From: Amphibalanus amphitrite
Taxonomy: Eukaryota; Arthropoda; Thecostraca; Balanomorpha; Balanidae
DNA length: 64,000 nucleotides
Direction: 5' to 3'
Assembly: GCF_019059575.1 (NCBI RefSeq)
Contig: NW_024881615.1
Location: 806,001 to 870,000, forward strand
Part shown: positions 46,701 through 58,700 of the stretch, piece by piece
Position numbering within the stretch: the stretch's first letter is position 1
Layout: the number at the start of each line of letters is the position of its first letter
Notes under the pieces: model-generated
Seen by the model: the letters and a program-made list of their open reading frames with translations, nothing else
Databases searched by the model: none
What the model was told of the DNA's origin: nothing
Position numbers and translations under genes: made by a program

Positions 46701-49700
46701 AACCTTCGGATCCGCAGTGCTGTTCGACAAGCGCTGCCCGGGCCCGCCTTACAGTTTAATTAAAAACAGCTACCCAAATCTACCCAAATAATACAGATAA
46801 AAATACAAGTCAATCACCCAAACTAATGCACCCGTAACATAACATAAATCAAAACATACAGTTATCGCGTAAACCTGTACCTCTAGTCTTCCTAATAAAA
46901 GCACCCACAGTATTCATAATTTTTGCGGCAAATGTCACTGCTGTATAACGTTTCTAATATCGCATGTAACTGCGCCGCGTTTCGAGATGAGATGAGAACA
47001 TCTAGATGTAGCGAGACTCGTACGATGGTAAATGGAAACTTTTGCCTCAGTACTCAGCAGTGGGAGACGTTAGCAAACTGTTGAGTGGTGAAATGAAATG
47101 TCTGGATATGTCGTATTTTCCTCTGAGATCCCTCTCTGGCGTATTTTATCCTCCCAATCTCGGCGTAATGGAATGCTGCTAGCCAGATACGGACCATCGA
47201 AGAGGCCCGACGCATGCTGTCGGATCTCCTCAAAGTACTGCTGACAATTGGATACAGGATGAATGGAAACGTCTATGTGCATTGCAATCTTTTCTTTTAA
47301 GATAAGAAAATACAGCTTTGAAATAAATACTGTTCTCCTGTTCAAACCATATGAATATGACCATCTGCTTTGGGACTCAATTGCTGTGGGAGCACATGTG
47401 AATTTAATACAATGCGTGAAGGTGTCGATCGCGACCGTTGAATTCATACCGACGAATTAAAGGGACTATCCCACCTTCTAAAATGTTGTTAAAACCAGTT
47501 AAATTGTGCCCGACTTTGTAGATTGGATGACCAGGAACACGGTTCTGGCATTTATTTTTCATTAAACATCTTAGGCTTCCCATATTCCAAACACAAACTT
47601 TCAAATATGTGACGTCACAGCCCAAAATTACCTCCTTCCCCAGGCCACATTACTGTCATAAAGCTGATTCTTTTTACTCTGTAGGCACCACAACAAAGTT
47701 CAGACAAAGTTTTAAGCGATTTTTCAACGAACAAACCCATTTAAATCAGAATGACTAAACGAGGTGACGTCACACTAACGGTCGCTCCATGTTGAAGATA
47801 GGGCCTTGTACAAGGCCCATTTTCAAATGAAGGGAACAAATTTCTTCAACACCAAGAGGCCGCGGGGGTTGCAACCTAGATAGATAGTGGTTTCTGAACC
47901 TCGCTGCAAACTTGGCTATCTCAACTCAAACCCCATGTTAAAGGTGGGATAGTTCCTTTAACTGATCCGTCAGCTAGAGGACCTTCATCCTGCACACACA
48001 CGCACACACACGCACACACACACGCACACATGGCAGTCGAGTCGGCCTCCCCACCACCCTAATGGGCATGTTGCATGCCGGCTGAGAAATGACTGTAGAT
48101 TTTGCCCGGCCAGCAGTGTAAAGGAGCAAATTGCGACGCCAACGAATATTTAAGTCATATGGATCATAATAATTAATGATGTCTGCAGCCGCGCTCATCG
48201 TCCGGCAATTGATTTGCCGCTTGGCTGTCGATTAATCATTGGCAGCCCGGCCGGTCTCAGGTACGAAATAGCGCCGATAATATTCCGGCTGCACATTTAC
48301 GTATGCCCTTTCTCACCAATCATGGCGGGCGGCGGCATTCCTGCAGGCTGCATTTGAGCCGGTCGTCTCGGCCCGCCGGCGGCTGGGCTGGTATGGTAGC
48401 CGCTCCCGCTGTCTGTGAGCACCAAACGGACGGTGTCGAACACCGGCCCGGGACACTCGCCGGCGACCCCAGGGACCTTGTTTGGCCTGCAGAGCGGTGC
48501 CGCGCGAGCAGACCGGCCTTTGATGCTGCGGAGCTCGGTAGGATGTTGTGCTGATCTCGATATCAGCTGCCAGGACCGATGTTGTCACTGTTTGGAGTCA
48601 ATGCCGGCGCTCGTCCCCTCGACCAGAGTCTGATAGATGGGGCCGAGTCCAGTGGCAGAATGGGAGTCCCACACGCCGAACCGGCTGAACCGCTGATATA
48701 TGCCGCCCATAAATACCTGACCCCGGCCGAACTGATTTACTGTCAACACGAGGGATTACTCCGCGAAACCCACTAAACTATTCAAACCAATATCTTCCTC
48801 TAATATTGGTGCCGTTCTGCGTCTTAGAACAGACCGAATGCGTCGGTTTCGAGAGATTTTTCGTCTAAAAGGGCGACTGAAGGATGCCTACTCTTTTATC
48901 AGCTCGTCTTTTCCAATGGTCTATTACTTGCATGAAAGCTTCTGACACCTAATTCGGCTCCATAACCACATAGTGCCGTATCTGATCTGTTAGAGACGGC
49001 TTTCATTTCCTGCCTGCGTGGCGGTCGTTCGATGCCGGCTGCTCCCACTCGTTTTTTCTTCCAATAGTGCGCTCCTTGTTCTGCCGAATCGCTCGGATAC
49101 TCTCGCTGCCCTCCCACGGCGCGGACGACCTTCCTTGGTCGCTGGGCTGGCCTCATGTGCATGTTTCGCCGAGTGGAGTATCGGGCCAGCCCGCCGCCAG
49201 TGGCTGGACCGGACCGGACTCCGCGGCTCAGACTGGGACGTTCCCGCTGGCCGGACCCGGCACTCTCGCCACCGGCACCTCCCGGCCCGTGCCCGGCCTC
49301 TCCTCCTGCATCCAGATGACTGGCGTAAATTTACTCCACTCGCTCGACATGCAACTCACGGGTGCACGCGATAAGTGCCGTTTATTTATTTATTCATAGA
49401 ACATCATTTACAGACGTCAGACGGCGAATTCATTAACTTGTCTCTGGACGGTGGCACCCGTTCGAGCTGTGCTGTGCTTATATTCTTACGTCAGTGATCA
49501 GAGCATTGAACTTCTTACGTCAGTGATTGGGACAGTGAACATTGATCATTTACCCTCCGCAGTCAGTGCCGATCATGAGTTGTTACCGCTAATACCTGAC
49601 CGGACCGGGCAACAGCCAGGCCCAGGTATTTTATCTGGTATTTTCTGACATCACCGATGCAGCGTAGCTAAGTGTAAATGGACCCTCTGATGTCACCGAT

Positions 49701-52700
49701 TTGGTCCTTATGTCGCTGGACGCTGTGACACCGCCTGGTCGCTGTGGCGTCCTTGCATTGTCCGCTAACCACCGACCAATGCTACACACCAAAGGTGATG
49801 CTCCGATAGACGGGATGTTATCGGCACAGCTTACATGCCACGGCTACTGGACGTCGACAGTTTATCAGACTTTGTGGCTGCTGTGCTGACACGAGAAATT
49901 TACGAACGCTTCTGAATTACCTACTAATTTACGACGAAATATTTTTCCCGTGCGTCGTCTCAACCTTTTTGCCATTTTTTGTTTTGTTATTCATCGCGTG
50001 TTATTCATCATTACTTATGAACCTACTGTGCTGCTTGTTTTTGGATTGTTGCGTCTGTTTGCTTTGAAGCAACGGAAGACGCTGATATGATCGACGAAAA
50101 AGGCGATAAGATTATTACGGAGCGAGCGAAGCGAGCTATAGTCTTTCCTTAGATTAACGGAAATTTCTGAGTATGAGCGGCCGGCCGGCCGGCCGTGCGG
50201 ACGCTTTTGCGGGGCTTATTCTCAGCAACCACTTGACCGATTTACACGCGGTAATTTTTGTAGGGTAGCTTCATTCCTTCTACCAAGTATTGGACTATTC
50301 CCGATGCATGTGGGTGACCCCTTATGCACGTGCCACGTGCAAAACGAAGAGGTGTCAGTTTTGTAATTGTTGCAATATCTCGGTAACTACTTGGCCGATT
50401 GCGCTGAAAGTTGGCATGTAGTTGGCACCCACTAGGCACTGCATATCCATGAGCCAGGGTTGGGGTGCTGCTGCACGTGCGCACGTGCAGGGGTCGTTTC
50501 CAGATCTCGAGAACGGCTGGACCGATGGCGCTCAAATTTGGTACACGGCTAGGGACCAGTTAGTAGGGTGCCGTGCACAAGTCAGTTGGGACCCATTTTG
50601 CACGTGCGCACGTGCAGGGTGCCCCTCCCAGATCTCGAGAACGGCTGGGCCGATTGTGCTCAAATTTGGCACATCGCTAGAAACCGGTCAGAAGGATGCC
50701 GTGCAGAAGTCAGTTGGAGGTACCCCCTCGAAATTTCGCACGTGCAAGACTCACCCCCTTCGCTCGCTCCGTTAGTCGCCCCAAAAGACGCTATACTGGT
50801 GGTATTGGGCACTGCTACATTGGCAAATAGCACATGAAACCGCTAAATAAGTGCACATGCATCACTCGTCCACGCTCTCATATGTTGCATCGCCTTCACC
50901 CGTTCTGTCTGTTCCAGCACTACGACTGCCGTAACCACATCCGGGTGATCCAGCCGATGGGAGACGGCAGTCGACTGTACGTGTGTGGCACCAACGCCCA
51001 CAACCCCAAGGACCTCGTCATCTACGTAAGTAAATATCACTCTGTGGAGCAGGTCATCTCATCTAAGCGTCATTTATCGTTGCATCCTATAAGTTTTCTA
51101 CAGGAGTACTCGATCTATCTGCGTCCGGCCAAACGGAAACAAAATATAAATGTGTAAATCATGAGCGTCGTGTAGGTCGCCTACGTCAGGAGTTTTACAA
51201 GAGAAAGTCTACACACATAGATACGGTTTGTTATAATTAGTTTGGATCTTATATGTTTCTGCAGTGCCTTTTTAACCCTCGCCCGCACATGCCATTTTCC
51301 CATCCTAGAACGCACATGGGGGGGGGGGTGGTTGCCACCCCCCGCGCCATTTCGTTCCTGTTGGAGATAGAGCTTAGCGGTAAGGACCAAAAAGATTCTT
51401 TGGGAAGAGACGAATCCAATGATACCCAGTTTTACCTTCTCAGGTCAGTCATTGACCTTCCAGGTCAGGTCAAACTAAAAAATGTTGCTGTTTTGGGTCA
51501 CCGTTGGATATCAAGTGCGCTGCTTATCAAATACCGATGACGATGCTGTTTTCTGGTGCCAAGCCAGCTAGAACCTCTTTGTCACACTACCCGACCAGAA
51601 TTTTGCTGCTGAGGTCATTTCAGGTCAAGTTAGGTCAAGGTCAATTATATGTGTTTGTATGTCTGTGTGTGTCTGTGTGTATACTGATGTGTGCACCGAT
51701 TGTTTTTGGGTCCATATTACATGAAATCATGATCTGAGAAGCTTTTACCAAAAATGCAGTCAAAAAACTTCACAAAAAATAAATTCGGCTTGCCTAAAAC
51801 GCAATTATCTTAGATGACCTAGGTTGACCTTGACCCTGACCTTGACCCCTGTACATCGTCGAACAACATGTTCCATGATAGGTGGGAGGTAAGACTGGCA
51901 AAAAAGGCCGAAATCAGGGTGTCAAAAGCTCACAAGGCCCATGGCAAACGCAAGATGTTGAGAATTGGCCATTTGGGTCATGACATGACCTGAGAAAGAA
52001 GGTCATATCTCCGAAACCAAAAATCACAGAAGCTTGAAATTTTCAGTGGACATCAAGATAGGATAGAGGAGCAGCTATACGAAAAATCAGCTTTCTAGCT
52101 TTAAAAATGTTGAGTGCAGAGCAGAAAGACTACCTGGGGGGGGTGGCAACCACCCCCCCCCCCCCCATGTGCGGGCGAGGGTTAATAGTCCCTCTCATAG
52201 AAGAACCGTTACGGGCCGGGGAAAATCATTTACCTTCGCCTGGTGTTTTTTTTTTCATTTGTGCGGGGGAGAAGGTGGGTGGCTAATGGTAGCCTCTGAT
52301 CTGGAGGTGTGTGTATCCGACGTGGGGTGGCTAATGGGTGCCGCGCTCCTTATGGTCATCAGGGAGCTCTTCCTATCCAGCTCGCGGGGAACGGCAGTGC
52401 CGGCTGCTCGTTTGTTAGTCTGTAGCAGACTGTTGTGGGGAGGGACGTGTCTGGTGGTCTGCTCAATAATGACGGATAAATTAACTGCGCCACCCTCACC
52501 CCTTCAGTTTGATGCACCCTGTTAATCAGACATTGCCTTTTAACGATGACGAATTGTTGAGGGAAACAGGAGGGGCGCGGACCGTCCATAAGGTACCATT
52601 AGCGTAATGGGCCAGCAGAGACACTCCAGGCGCCAATGGGCCTGACTCATACCGCGGCTTCCCACATATCGGGGACCGGTCTGTTTTTGTGTTCGTTGCA

Positions 52701-55700
52701 GATGGTGCTCTATTTTGTTTGGTTGCGGTGATACGCTTTCGCTTGTCGGTCACAACTCACAAGGTTATGTTTTCTCATGCTGAAAAACAATCAAAACTAA
52801 GTGTTTTCCCCATTGGTGCGCGTGACGTTCAACATCTACCTCTAAGTGCCATAGCCTTCGCCTCTCTGACTCACCCCTCTCTTTATTTCACAGGCAAACC
52901 TGACCAGCCTGCCACGCACCGAGTTTGTGGCCGGCGTCGGTAACGGTATCGCCAAGTGTCCGTTCGACCCGGACGACAATTCGACGGCCGTGTGGGTGGA
53001 ACACGGTAACCCGGGCGGCCTGGCCGGCCTCTACTCCGGCACAGTGGCAGAGTTCACCAAGGCCGACAACGTCATCTTCCGCACTGACCTCTACGACACC
53101 GTCACAAAGCGGAAAAAGTACCTCTTCAAACGCACCATCAAGTACGACAGCAAGTGGCTGGACAGTAAGTGGCGCATCCTTCAGCGGGTGATTGGTATAG
53201 GTATGCTAAATTCGGGTTGTAAAGGTCTTGCTTTAAATGCAGGGCAAAGTCTTTACAACAGATAACCATGAATAATCCCCAAACATGTGTGTGTTGAATA
53301 TATATGAACATGAGACTTTAATATCATGACTGAGCTCTGTCATAGTTAATCGACCTGATGCATGTTGGTTTTGAGATGATGGTTTATGGGCGTGTTCGCG
53401 AATCAAGAGCATTAAGAAATATAACCATTCTGTTACAGAGCCAAACTTTGTCGCATCGTACGACATCGGGGAATACGTGTATTTCTTCTTCCGGGAGACG
53501 GCGTTAGAGTACATCAATTGCGGAAAAGCCATCTATTCCAGGTGAGTAAACACTTGGAGTGCGCGGCTTACAAACAGATCAGGAAGCTGCCGTGTAGCCC
53601 GGATCCATATTTACCCGGTAACGACCTCTTTGTTCACCACAGACTCTCATAAGGGCAAGATTGATGATCTCGCGGGTATTGAAAATCATGCTTTCCAAAC
53701 CCCATTACCTGGTTATTGATCTGAATGCAGAGGGAAGGGTTCCGTGTATGGGTTTCTCGAGAATAACCAACTCTGCATGCTATGGTTATCCGTACTGTTT
53801 TACATTCCATGCCATTAGCTGTGGCCGATGTGGTCACTGTACGCCCCTCGTGCCTAGCGGGCTGACCGTTCTGGGTCGGAGCGGCGCTCGGTCACACACG
53901 GCCCGCGGACCAGCCATTGACGAATGGCCCCTTCGCGTGTGTCGAAACGGCGAGCGGTGCGCTCTACTCCACCAGTCCGTGTATATTGCTGGCCAACGAG
54001 GCTCGAGTAATGGACCTCCATGGTGCGCTGAAATATGCGGCCGTTCTGGCCGCGGTCCGGCGCGACACCTGAATTTACGCCGCACCGTCGGTCCGACGTC
54101 GGAAATGAAGCTGCTAACTGCAGGTACCCGCCTCCCGGAGCGTTGAATTTCCACCGCTGTGTTTCAGGGTGGCTCGCGTTTGTAAGAAGGATACTGGAGG
54201 TAAAAATATACTGACCCAGAACTGGGCCACGTATGTGAAAGCTCGCCTGAACTGCTCCATACCCGGCGAGTTTCCGTTCTACTTCAACGAAATCCGTGAG
54301 TGTGTAGCGTTTGATTTTTAGACGTGTCTGTGTTATAGGAGGTCGCCCGGCTAATGTGCTTAGATAAATAATAAAATGTAAAGTTCATAAGCTTATCTTT
54401 TAATTCTATCACCAATTGCACCTACCCTCAAGGCCATCTGTCGCCCCGAATTGATAGCAAAATGTCAATGACGGTGGAGTATATTTTTCTCAAGTGGAAA
54501 GAACACACAGTTTATTAATCGTTTGAGTGCATATTTGATTGTTGATAAAGCAGTCCAGACGTTTGTTGATAAAACATTCATCGACCACCCGTGGTGCGTT
54601 GCCTGGCAGTTGCATAATGCACCTATTTCTAATAATGTGCGTCATCGGGGGCGTTATTTTGGACGATGACGCACGGAGATGCTTCAATTGCCCGCATTCA
54701 GATGATCTCTCACATTCCTATCGCTCTCTGCAGCTGGCTTCAATTGCCGTTCAACCATCATCACTCACCGCCGCCGTGTTTCAGAGTCGGTGTACAAGGT
54801 GCCCGGTGACGACACGCGCTTCTACGCCGTCTTCACCACGTCCATGACCGGCCTGATGGGCTCGGCCATCTGTACCTTCAGCCTCGCCGACATACAGGTT
54901 CGTCCTCTGGTTCACCCTTCCCCAAGGGAGAACTAGATGAGATCGTCCCCGCCACCATAAAGAGGGCGGAGCTAGGGTGGGCCTGGGTGGAGCGAGGTAG
55001 TCCCTGTCCCTTGCAGAGGGCCCAGTGGGGATGAGATCGTCCCCCGCCCCCAGGAGAGGCCCTAGGCGGGGTGAGGTTGTCCCCGTCCGTATAGAGGAGA
55101 GCCCGGTCGGGGTGAGATCAACCCTCGCGGCCCCAAGGGAGCGTCCCGGGTGGGATGAGGTCGCCGTCCGCAGCCGAGGTAGCTACTGTTATGATTGGCC
55201 GATAACTACCGAGCCAAACACTGATGGTGATGATGACGGCCGGCAGAGCCGACCCTGACGCTCCCCTGGGGACCTTGGTGGGCGGTAGACTCCGGTTGGG
55301 GATGGCCCAGGTCACAGCGAACGGACGAGCTATTCTCGGCTGGTGGTGAGGGAGGCTCAGTCGCTGAGGGTTACCGGTCACGGAGATCAGTCGTGACCCC
55401 CGTCGACGGACGTCATCGCTGGCGCGTGAATTGCGACCGGCACTACGCCAGGCCCGGTGCCAGTGGCTTTATTGGGTCTTTTCTGGAAACCGGAGCTGGC
55501 AAAGAACCACCTCAGCGACTCAGTTTGAGAGCCGACCGCACCGGTCGGCTTTGATCTGCTATTCGCGACATGTGAACCCCGCGCTGCCAGCCATTGTCCG
55601 GCGATTGGACTCGTTTCGCGGAAGAATGCCCGGTAGCTTGTTCGTGCAGCACCTGCTCGGATTGAATCGCTGCTAATGGAGCCCCATTGACGTGCCATCA

Positions 55701-58700
55701 GCCGCAGGTTTAATCCAGGAGCCAGTGTTTTCTGATTAAATCGACTTATGTAACGACGTCGACTGGCTGCTCATTTTCTTTTGTCAGGGAATCACTGAAA
55801 TTCGAACCACCTTACATTTGATATCCAGCCATTGCGGTGTCCAATAACCACCTTATAGCATGTGACGGTTCCCGTTTTGAAGAAGACAATATGACGTGTT
55901 TATCTTCCCTCAGGATGCGTTTGCCGGCAAGTTCAAGGAGCAGAAGACGTCCAGCTCGGCATGGCTGCCGGTCAGCAACTCAGCCGTACCGGAGCCCCGG
56001 CCGGGACAGTGCGTCAACGACACACAGACATTGCCAGGTGCGTCATCGGGCTCCAAAAATGGCCATCGGAGTTCTTACAGCCTTGGTTTGCAATTGTTGA
56101 ACACCGTATTGCATCTCATTTGTAAATCCCTCCAAGAATTCCAAAGTTCGACACTTGATTGATTAAAAATTTCCTTATTGAATGAACTTTGCAGCTTTGA
56201 TGAATCAAAAATAATCTGAATGGGCCAAGTTATTAACCAGGAATGCGATTGGGTAAATTTAGAATGACTAACAATAGCCGCTAATGAAAGCCTATTGATG
56301 GTTTCTTTCATTACAATGCACAGCGCTGTCTCGGCCAATCCTTTCCCGTGGCGCCGTCTGTGATAACGCTGCCTGGTTAGCATTACACAGGTCTTCAGCA
56401 TTGTCTTTATAGACGCTGATAGCGACTGTCTATTTGATGACAGCTGTTGCAGCCGACGCCGTCACACATCCACTTATTGTTCTCCCCGACAACCGGCTCG
56501 GAGACATAGCCTGAGCAAACACAGCGCCCGCTAATCATTCAACTCATCCTCACGGCCGGGCGACACGGCTCTTCTTTTCTCACCGCCCGTCGTGCGGCAC
56601 ATGCAAATCGGTATTGACTGGGACGGGGCCGCGGCGTGTCACGGCGGGGTGCAGCACAAACGTTTGTATAGCTGCGAGCAGACACCAGCGGTCGGCGTCC
56701 ACCGTTAGTTCTGCAGCGCCGCGCCGGCAGGGTCCTCCCTACCGAGCAGTGAGGTCGGGCCGGCTCCGAGATATGGGTGTTTGTCTGGCAAAACCGGCGT
56801 TTGAGAGTTTCCGTAGCGCTGAATAATCGACTTGTTTTGTTATGCAATGAATGCTGATACCAGTCGGTTCGTTAACCATTTGGTTCACAACGATCAACAA
56901 GACCTTGGCAAACTTTGGTTAGAGCTTACTTCCCGACCCCTACCAGGGGACTATTTGGAGCTTCCCATTACATCATGTAGCCCTTGTAGGCATATCTCCT
57001 TACATTAGACAGACTGCATGTTTCAGTTGCCTCCCTGACATCATCCCCGCCGTCTCTCTGACCCCCTCTCCCCCTCCCCCACAGATATGGTGCTGACCTT
57101 TATCCAGTCGCACCCGCTGGTGGACCAGGCGGTGTCCCACCAGCGGAACCAGCCCGTGTTCTACCGACGGGATCTCGTGTTCACCCACCTGGTGGTCGAC
57201 AAGGTCACCTCGGGCACCTTCGGCAGCGACCGCGAGTACACCGTCTACTACGCCGGATCCAGTGAGCATGACGGGAGAGCGAGGGGCGGGAAAGAGTGAC
57301 ATGGGTGGTACAGGCCCACTGGTACTTGCATCAGCATTCCTTTCCCCGATGCCATGTGTCGGGTGTTACATGTTACGCGAGCGCGACTACTTTTAGTAAA
57401 GGGAAAAGAAGTACTAGACATAATAAAGAATATCCGCAAAACAATTTTCACGAAATACGGCTCAGGCATTATTGTAGCACATAACCAAAGCCGTGTAAAC
57501 GGGTGCTAAAGTGTATTCATGACTCCCCGAGTGTGGCGCTTTGTTTCACACTGTAGCTGGGTGTCATGCAAATAGCGACAGCGTTCTGTACACACCGCAG
57601 AGCCCAGCTGCGGCGTCCAGCACTCGCCCAGCGCTCCTCAGCAGTGTTCGACCGTGTCAGCGTGTCTGACTAGCCGTCCCGTTCCCAGACGACGGTCTGG
57701 TGTACAAGATAGTCGAGTGGACCGCGGACGACCGGTCGGCGGTGCGCTCCGAGCTTCTGGACGTGTTCCACGTCACGGCGCCGGAGCCGGTCCGCAGGAT
57801 GGCCATCTCTCGCAGGGTCAGTGAGGGGAGTCGGGCAGGCACTAGGATCCTTTGGCTGATGCATGGGCATCAGGCACTCAGTCATGAAACGCTCCAATAA
57901 ACAATAGAAGGTAAATTATCAATATATAAAAACTAAAAAGGCGTCAAGCCAGCGTGCACACAGCTCTGTCTAGAGTTCCTACACTCCGTGTGATAAGTCA
58001 TTCTGTATTGTTGAAACCCATTGTATAACTTTCCTGCTTGCATTGAAGCCTGAGAGGTCCGCATTTCTAATCGATCCCATCCTCACTGCATACTAACAAA
58101 CAGTGTCTATCAGCTCTGCCGCCGACGCGACGGTCCGCGACTGCTGATGTGTTGCTTGCACCGAGAGATATACAGCATTGCGTCATGTGAAGGCTTGTTT
58201 GACAGTAATTGTTAACGCTGAGTCTGTTGAAATGATGATCCGGTCATTAGAAAGGGACTCATTATGCATGGGTAGCAATAATTCAACGGTAATTACAACT
58301 TCTTTATATGACATGAGGCTGGCGACATGTTGATGACATCAAAACTAATTATTTAGCTTTAAGCTATATCTAATTATATTTAGCCTGGTGTCCATAGGTG
58401 TATGGCTGTAGGCTGAACGGTCTTGTAAGATGATACTAATCCATCCTAAATATGGGAATGTTGATGTTCTCATATATTTATGACAAATTGCCCACGTCAT
58501 CTGCCCTAATTACATCATGCGCCACAATGACGTCATATTATCCTCCGGTGACCTCACCGTTGTTTACGGCCGCAGCACAAGTCTCTGTACGTATCGTCGG
58601 ACACGGGGCTGCGTCAGTTGCACCTGGAGATGTGTAACGGCAGGGCGGACAGCTGCCTGCGCTGCGTCCGGGACCCCTACTGCGGCTGGGAGAAGGACTC

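Larger units (their letters stand above)
42888..46900 (+). repeat. Macrosatellite: three units of about 1.2 kb with TAGGG/TAGTG arrays
   Basis: Units begin near 42888, 44106 and 45312 with CTATATTATAAATCCTAAA. They share about 550 bp of near-identical GC-rich sequence (GTTGACCTACGGCCGTGAAA and onwards), then an array of TAGGG and TAGTG pentamers of variable length, then an AAAACAGCTACCCAAATC tail. A partial tail repeats at 46755-46890. The spans of the arrays differ between units, as expected of a VNTR. Confidence 0.9.
42413..50917 (+). other. Sema2a: Sema2a intron (8.5 kb)
   Basis: Contains the macrosatellite, a TTAA MITE, a CA-rich microsatellite and repeat copy B3. Between 48100 and 50100 I see no feature. 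Confidence 0.85.
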
